Assembly: GCA_002782305.1 (NCBI GenBank)
Contig: PFHN01000011.1
Coordinates: 1-8,177, forward strand
DNA length: 8,177 nucleotides
Direction: 5' to 3'
Source of the DNA: Candidatus Moranbacteria bacterium CG_4_8_14_3_um_filter_41_13
GTDB taxonomy: Bacteria; Patescibacteriota; Minisyncoccia; Moranbacterales; UBA1568
Shown: piece by piece, positions 5,455 to 8,177 of the stretch
Position numbering within the stretch: position 1 is the stretch's first letter
Layout: each line of letters begins with the position of its first letter
Notes under the pieces: generated by a model
Seen by the model: the letters and a program-made list of their open reading frames with translations, nothing else
Told to the model about the DNA's origin: nothing
Database searches by the model: none
Position numbers and translations under genes: made by a program

Positions 5455-5865
5455 ATGAATCGAGAAATTATTATAGAGCTTAAGGACGAACATCGGAGAA
5501 TTATTACCTTGTTAAATGAAGTAGATATGAATGGTTCACAAGAAAAAGTGAAAGAATTAATTTTGGCATTGCAAGGCATTGTTGTCCAACATTTGCACAA
5601 AGAAGATACCCTTATATATCCAGAACTTCTGCATTCTAAAAACGAGTCTATTATAATGCTTGGAAATGGTTTTCTTCATTCAATGACAGAGTACTCTGTT
5701 ATATTTGTGGATGTGACACGTCGCATATTAGAGAGTACCAATCAATTTGATTCTCTTCTCAAGGAGGATTATAAAAAAATAAAAGACAAAATAAAGGACA
5801 GGATTTTTATTGAAGAGAAAGCTCTTTTCCCTGTGTATGAAGGTCTGGGTGAGAAACAACTGTGA
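5455..5865 (+). CDS. hemerythrin-like (HHE) protein
   Basis: This 136-residue all-helical protein fits the HHE/hemerythrin four-helix bundle: DEHRRI (H13), VVQHLHKEDTLIYPEL (H46, H48, E50), GFLHSMTEY (H75) and RIFIEEKALFPVYE (E120, E121). Family members bind a di-iron centre and sense, store or detoxify O2, NO or related species. The second HxxxE motif is RxxxE here (R116), and the residue four after H75 is E79 instead of His, so the metal site is non-canonical. ATG 5455 is chosen over an in-frame ATG at 5407 because the family N-terminus begins just after 5455 and the earlier start overlaps the PAS gene and adds an unrelated tail. The 22-base gap to the PAS gene, with no terminator, implies co-transcription. 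It may serve as an oxygen/redox input for that PAS protein, which is inference. Confidence 0.82.
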   Translation: MNREIIIELKDEHRRIITLLNEVDMNGSQEKVKELILALQGIVVQHLHKEDTLIYPELLHSKNESIIMLGNGFLHSMTEYSVIFVDVTRRILESTNQFDSLLKEDYKKIKDKIKDRIFIEEKALFPVYEGLGEKQL

Positions 5866-5871
5866 TATAAT
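5863..5871 (+). promoter_or_regulatory. extended -10 promoter overlapping the hemerythrin stop codon
   Basis: The sequence TGATATAAT is a perfect extended -10 (TGnTATAAT). Its TGA is at the same time the hemerythrin stop codon. Transcription would start near 5878, giving a leader of about 19 bases before ATG 5897. No -35 match is evident, as is usual for extended -10 promoters. It gives the LytR_C gene its own expression, separate from the PAS-hemerythrin pair. Confidence 0.6.
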
Positions 5872-5896
5872 AGAAATATAAAAATAACTTTTCATT

Positions 5897-6529
5897 ATGT
5901 TAGAAATAAAAGAAGAAGATGCTACAGAAATCAGAGATGATGAACAAAAAAGAGTATCACTCGAGTCTCAAAACACACCACATAAAGCTTCACACGAATC
6001 TCTTTTTGGGGCGCTTCTTTTTTTGTGTATGCTCGTTTTTGTGCTTATGAGCATTGCTTCGATTGTCTGGGTAGTGTACAAAGGCTGGCAAAAGAATCGC
6101 ATCATAGAAAATGAGCCATCAATTGCTGTGCTTTCCGAAAAGACAAGTGATCAGAGTTCGGTTACTGAAGTTCCAAAGGAAGAAACAATCAAAAATGAAG
6201 CACAGCAATCACCAGAAAATACTCCTCCTCTTGATTCTGCTTCTCTGAAAAAAACGGTTATCAGTGTACTGAATGGTGGAGGAACGAAGGGAAGTGCTGG
6301 CGTTATTGCTACGTTCCTGAAGAGTGAAAGGTATATAAATGTTACAGCAGGCAATGCCATCAAGGATTATACTGGAGTCACTGTTTATTTTTCTGATGGT
6401 ATGGACAAGGAAGCAGAAGCCATTAAGCTCGTTCTCATCAAAAAATATCCGGCAGTAAAGATGCTTAAGGCAGATGCAGTCAATAAAGAAACTTCTATCT
6501 CAAAGATTACCATTATCATCGGGAAGTAA
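5897..6529 (+). CDS. single-pass membrane protein with LytR_C domain
   Basis: This 210-residue protein has an acidic, probably cytoplasmic N-terminus (1-35) and one strongly hydrophobic segment, about 36-61 (LFGALLFLCMLVFVLMSIAS...). A low-complexity linker rich in S, E, T and P follows (75-116), then a LytR_C-type domain (119-208): VISVLNGGGTKGSAGVIATF, NVTAGNAIKDYTGVTVYFSDG and a final ITIIIGK strand. This domain usually sits at the C-terminus of LytR-CpsA-Psr enzymes that attach polymers to peptidoglycan. Here the catalytic LCP domain is absent, so an enzymatic role is not supported and a cell-envelope binding or regulatory role is possible. Charges around the membrane segment leave topology uncertain, though an outside C-terminus is expected from the family. 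The next gene follows after 39 bases with no terminator. Confidence 0.82.
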   Translation: MLEIKEEDATEIRDDEQKRVSLESQNTPHKASHESLFGALLFLCMLVFVLMSIASIVWVVYKGWQKNRIIENEPSIAVLSEKTSDQSSVTEVPKEETIKNEAQQSPENTPPLDSASLKKTVISVLNGGGTKGSAGVIATFLKSERYINVTAGNAIKDYTGVTVYFSDGMDKEAEAIKLVLIKKYPAVKMLKADAVNKETSISKITIIIGK

Positions 6530-6568
6530 TGTTGTTCTTCCCTTTCTCTTAAATAAAAAAAGGTTTCT

Positions 6569-8177
6569 ATGAATCTTCGTACGAAAATTTTTTTTCTTAT
6601 CGGCGGGCTACTGGCAGTATTTTTTTCAGCGGTTATTTTATTTACCTCGTACAAATTAACGAAAGATTTCTCTGGTCTTGAACAAGAAAATCTCCATAAA
6701 AATCTTGATCGTGTTCAGGATGCGATGAATGAAAGGATAAAAAATTTATCCACTAAATTGGGAGATTGGGCGGTATGGGACGATTCGTATCAATTCATCA
6801 TTGATCACAACGAAGAATACATACAGTCAAATTTACAGGATAATGCCTTCGATATTCTCGGTATCAATTTCGTTGTTTTTATTGATGCAGATGGTCGAGT
6901 CGTCTTCCAGAAATTTGTGCAAAACGGAAAAGAAGTGCCTTTTCCAAGTACGTTTTCAGATCATCTTATGAAAGACTTCGCTGATGGAGAAATAAGTAAA
7001 GCGGGCAATCATCAAGAATTTGTGACACTGTTCGGAAAGCTTGTAGTGTATACATCAAGACCAATTACTTCGAGCGACGGCATCGCTCCTGCCAATGGAG
7101 TCATCATTTTCGGATATATTGTTGATGGCAATGAAATACAAGAAATAGCAAACCTCACGCATCTGGATGTTACCTATGCCTTGTTTGAAAATCCTAGTGA
7201 CAAGCCTGATGGATTCGATCTGGCGAGAGCCAATCTTTCTTTGGAAAATAATCATTTTATACCGAAATCAGCAAGCTCCCAAATGATTACTGGTTTTATT
7301 CTTATCAGTGAAGCTGATGGGGATCCTGTATTTATTCTGCGTGTGGATATGCCGAGAGATATATATCAGAAAGGACAGTCAAGTATTCTCCTGTTTGTTG
7401 TTTTTATACTATTATCTGGTATTATCTTTTGTTTGGCTACTTTCTACTTACTTGGTCATTTTGTTTTGGATAAAATCGCGTATTTGGATCAGGAAATACA
7501 GCGTGTCCGTAAGGGTAGTGATGTAAAAAAAGAAATTATTATATCCGGAAAAGATGAAATAGCCCACCTCGCAGAAGATATGAATCAAACATTCAAGGAT
7601 TTGGAAGAGAATGAAGAAAATATGAGGATACAAAACGAGAGTCTGGAATTAAGTAAAAAAGCGACTCTCAATATTCTCGAAGATGTTGCTGCTTCTGAAA
7701 AGGAACTGAAAGATAAAACAATAGAACTGCTCAAGTTCAAACAAGCAGCGGACACGAGCTTTGATCACACTATTATTACTGATGCAGATGGAGTTGTTAT
7801 ATATGTGAACCACGCTGCGGAAATGCTCACTGGTTATTTACGAGAGGAAATGATTGGCGCAAAACCGTCACTGTGGGGCAAGCAGATGTCACACGAGTTC
7901 TATGAGAAGATGTGGATCACTATTAAAACAGAAAAGAAAATATTCGCTGGTGAAATAACAAACAAAAGAAAGAATGGTCAAGTATATCTCGTTTCAGCAC
8001 GTATCACGCCTATCGTTAGTGAAGAAGGAATTATACAATTTTTCGTTGGTATTGAGAGTGACATTACAGAAGAGAGGGCATCGCAACTCCGTATCGTACG
8101 CCACGCTGCTGAACTCCAAGAGTCAAATGAGCTTATAGAAAAGCAAAAAGAACGCGCAGAAAGTATCCTTCGTTATC
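6569..8177 (+). CDS. CHASE4-HAMP-PAS transmembrane sensor, 3' end cut by window
   Basis: The open frame begins at ATG 6569, preceded by AAAAAAAGG five bases upstream (a weak Shine-Dalgarno), and continues for 536 codons to the window end without a stop. TM1 is at about 7-29. An extracytoplasmic CHASE4 domain follows (about 35-265) with the signature GDWAVWDDSYQFI (65-77), then TM2 at 272-297. A HAMP linker (about 297-350, ending ISGKDEIAHLAEDMN), a coiled coil with LNILEDVAASEKEL, a PAS/PAC domain (about 388-505; TIITDADGVVIYVNHAAEMLTGY to FFVGIESDITEERA) and another coiled coil follow. The output domain lies beyond the edge; histidine kinase is most likely for this architecture, GGDEF possible. 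It follows the LytR_C gene after 39 bases, probably in the same transcript, and may sense an envelope or external signal. Confidence 0.88.
   Translation, partial: MNLRTKIFFLIGGLLAVFFSAVILFTSYKLTKDFSGLEQENLHKNLDRVQDAMNERIKNLSTKLGDWAVWDDSYQFIIDHNEEYIQSNLQDNAFDILGINFVVFIDADGRVVFQKFVQNGKEVPFPSTFSDHLMKDFADGEISKAGNHQEFVTLFGKLVVYTSRPITSSDGIAPANGVIIFGYIVDGNEIQEIANLTHLDVTYALFENPSDKPDGFDLARANLSLENNHFIPKSASSQMITGFILISEADGDPVFILRVDMPRDIYQKGQSSILLFVVFILLSGIIFCLATFYLLGHFVLDKIAYLDQEIQRVRKGSDVKKEIIISGKDEIAHLAEDMNQTFKDLEENEENMRIQNESLELSKKATLNILEDVAASEKELKDKTIELLKFKQAADTSFDHTIITDADGVVIYVNHAAEMLTGYLREEMIGAKPSLWGKQMSHEFYEKMWITIKTEKKIFAGEITNKRKNGQVYLVSARITPIVSEEGIIQFFVGIESDITEERASQLRIVRHAAELQESNELIEKQKERAESILRY

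Noticed and set aside
5304..5600. Minus-strand frames inside the right-hand genes (for example 5304-5600, 6151-6363, 6385-6654, 7055-7255, 7448-7633)
   Set aside because: They are antisense to genes with clear domains and encode no recognisable motif.
5407..5865. Longer hemerythrin start at ATG 5407
   Set aside because: It overlaps the PAS coiled-coil end and adds 16 residues unlike the family. ATG 5455 gives the normal N-terminus.
1..8177. CRISPR array, tRNA or rRNA genes, transposase, recoded UGA
   Set aside because: No regular spaced repeats, cloverleaf, rRNA-like sequence or transposase motif was found. TGA is used as a normal stop codon by the methyltransferase and hemerythrin genes.

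Overview
The window looks like an accessory region of a small-genome, AT-rich bacterium that uses the standard genetic code. The compact gene layout, weak or absent Shine-Dalgarno sequences, AT-rich leaders, and a single-TM LytR_C protein next to CHASE4/HAMP/PAS sensors suggest a Patescibacteria (CPR, Parcubacteria-like) member. That placement is inference from style and gene content; no taxonomic marker is present.

Left third (79-3122, minus strand): a two-gene restriction-modification operon. The upstream gene encodes one polypeptide with two complete D12-class adenine methyltransferase domains. The downstream gene, overlapping it by 4 bases (ATGA), encodes an HNH-type nuclease, presumably the cognate restriction enzyme. 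A perfect TATAAT sits 6 bases before the methyltransferase ATG, so its mRNA is predicted to be leaderless. The operon is visibly more AT-rich than its surroundings and is flanked on both sides by hairpin-rich noncoding DNA.

Middle (3123-3604): about 480 bases without a recognisable conserved protein but packed with structure. It holds a minus-strand terminator-like hairpin whose loop is a mirror-symmetric C/G-run tract, a perfect 15-bp inverted repeat, a nested inverted repeat that folds on paper into an almost seamless four-way junction (3308-3464), several short direct repeats, and a strong plus-strand promoter directly before a possible 26-residue leaderless ORF. This is the least explained and most interesting part of the window.

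Redox module (3605-4436): a HxlR-family regulator (minus) diverges from a nitroreductase gene (plus), the YodB/YodC or HypR/HypO arrangement. Two palindromes lie over the shared promoter. The nitroreductase has lost roughly its middle 80-90 residues in frame and has no ATG/GTG/TTG start at its N-terminus, so it is probably a decaying gene. It ends at a clear intrinsic terminator.

Right half (4436-8177, plus strand): a PAS-PAS-coiled-coil protein with no output domain, a hemerythrin-like protein 22 bases behind it, a LytR_C-domain membrane protein with its own extended -10 promoter, and the first 536 codons of a CHASE4-HAMP-PAS transmembrane sensor that runs off the window. Together with the HxlR pair this suggests a redox/oxygen-sensing and signalling neighbourhood, but the physical coupling of these proteins is inference.
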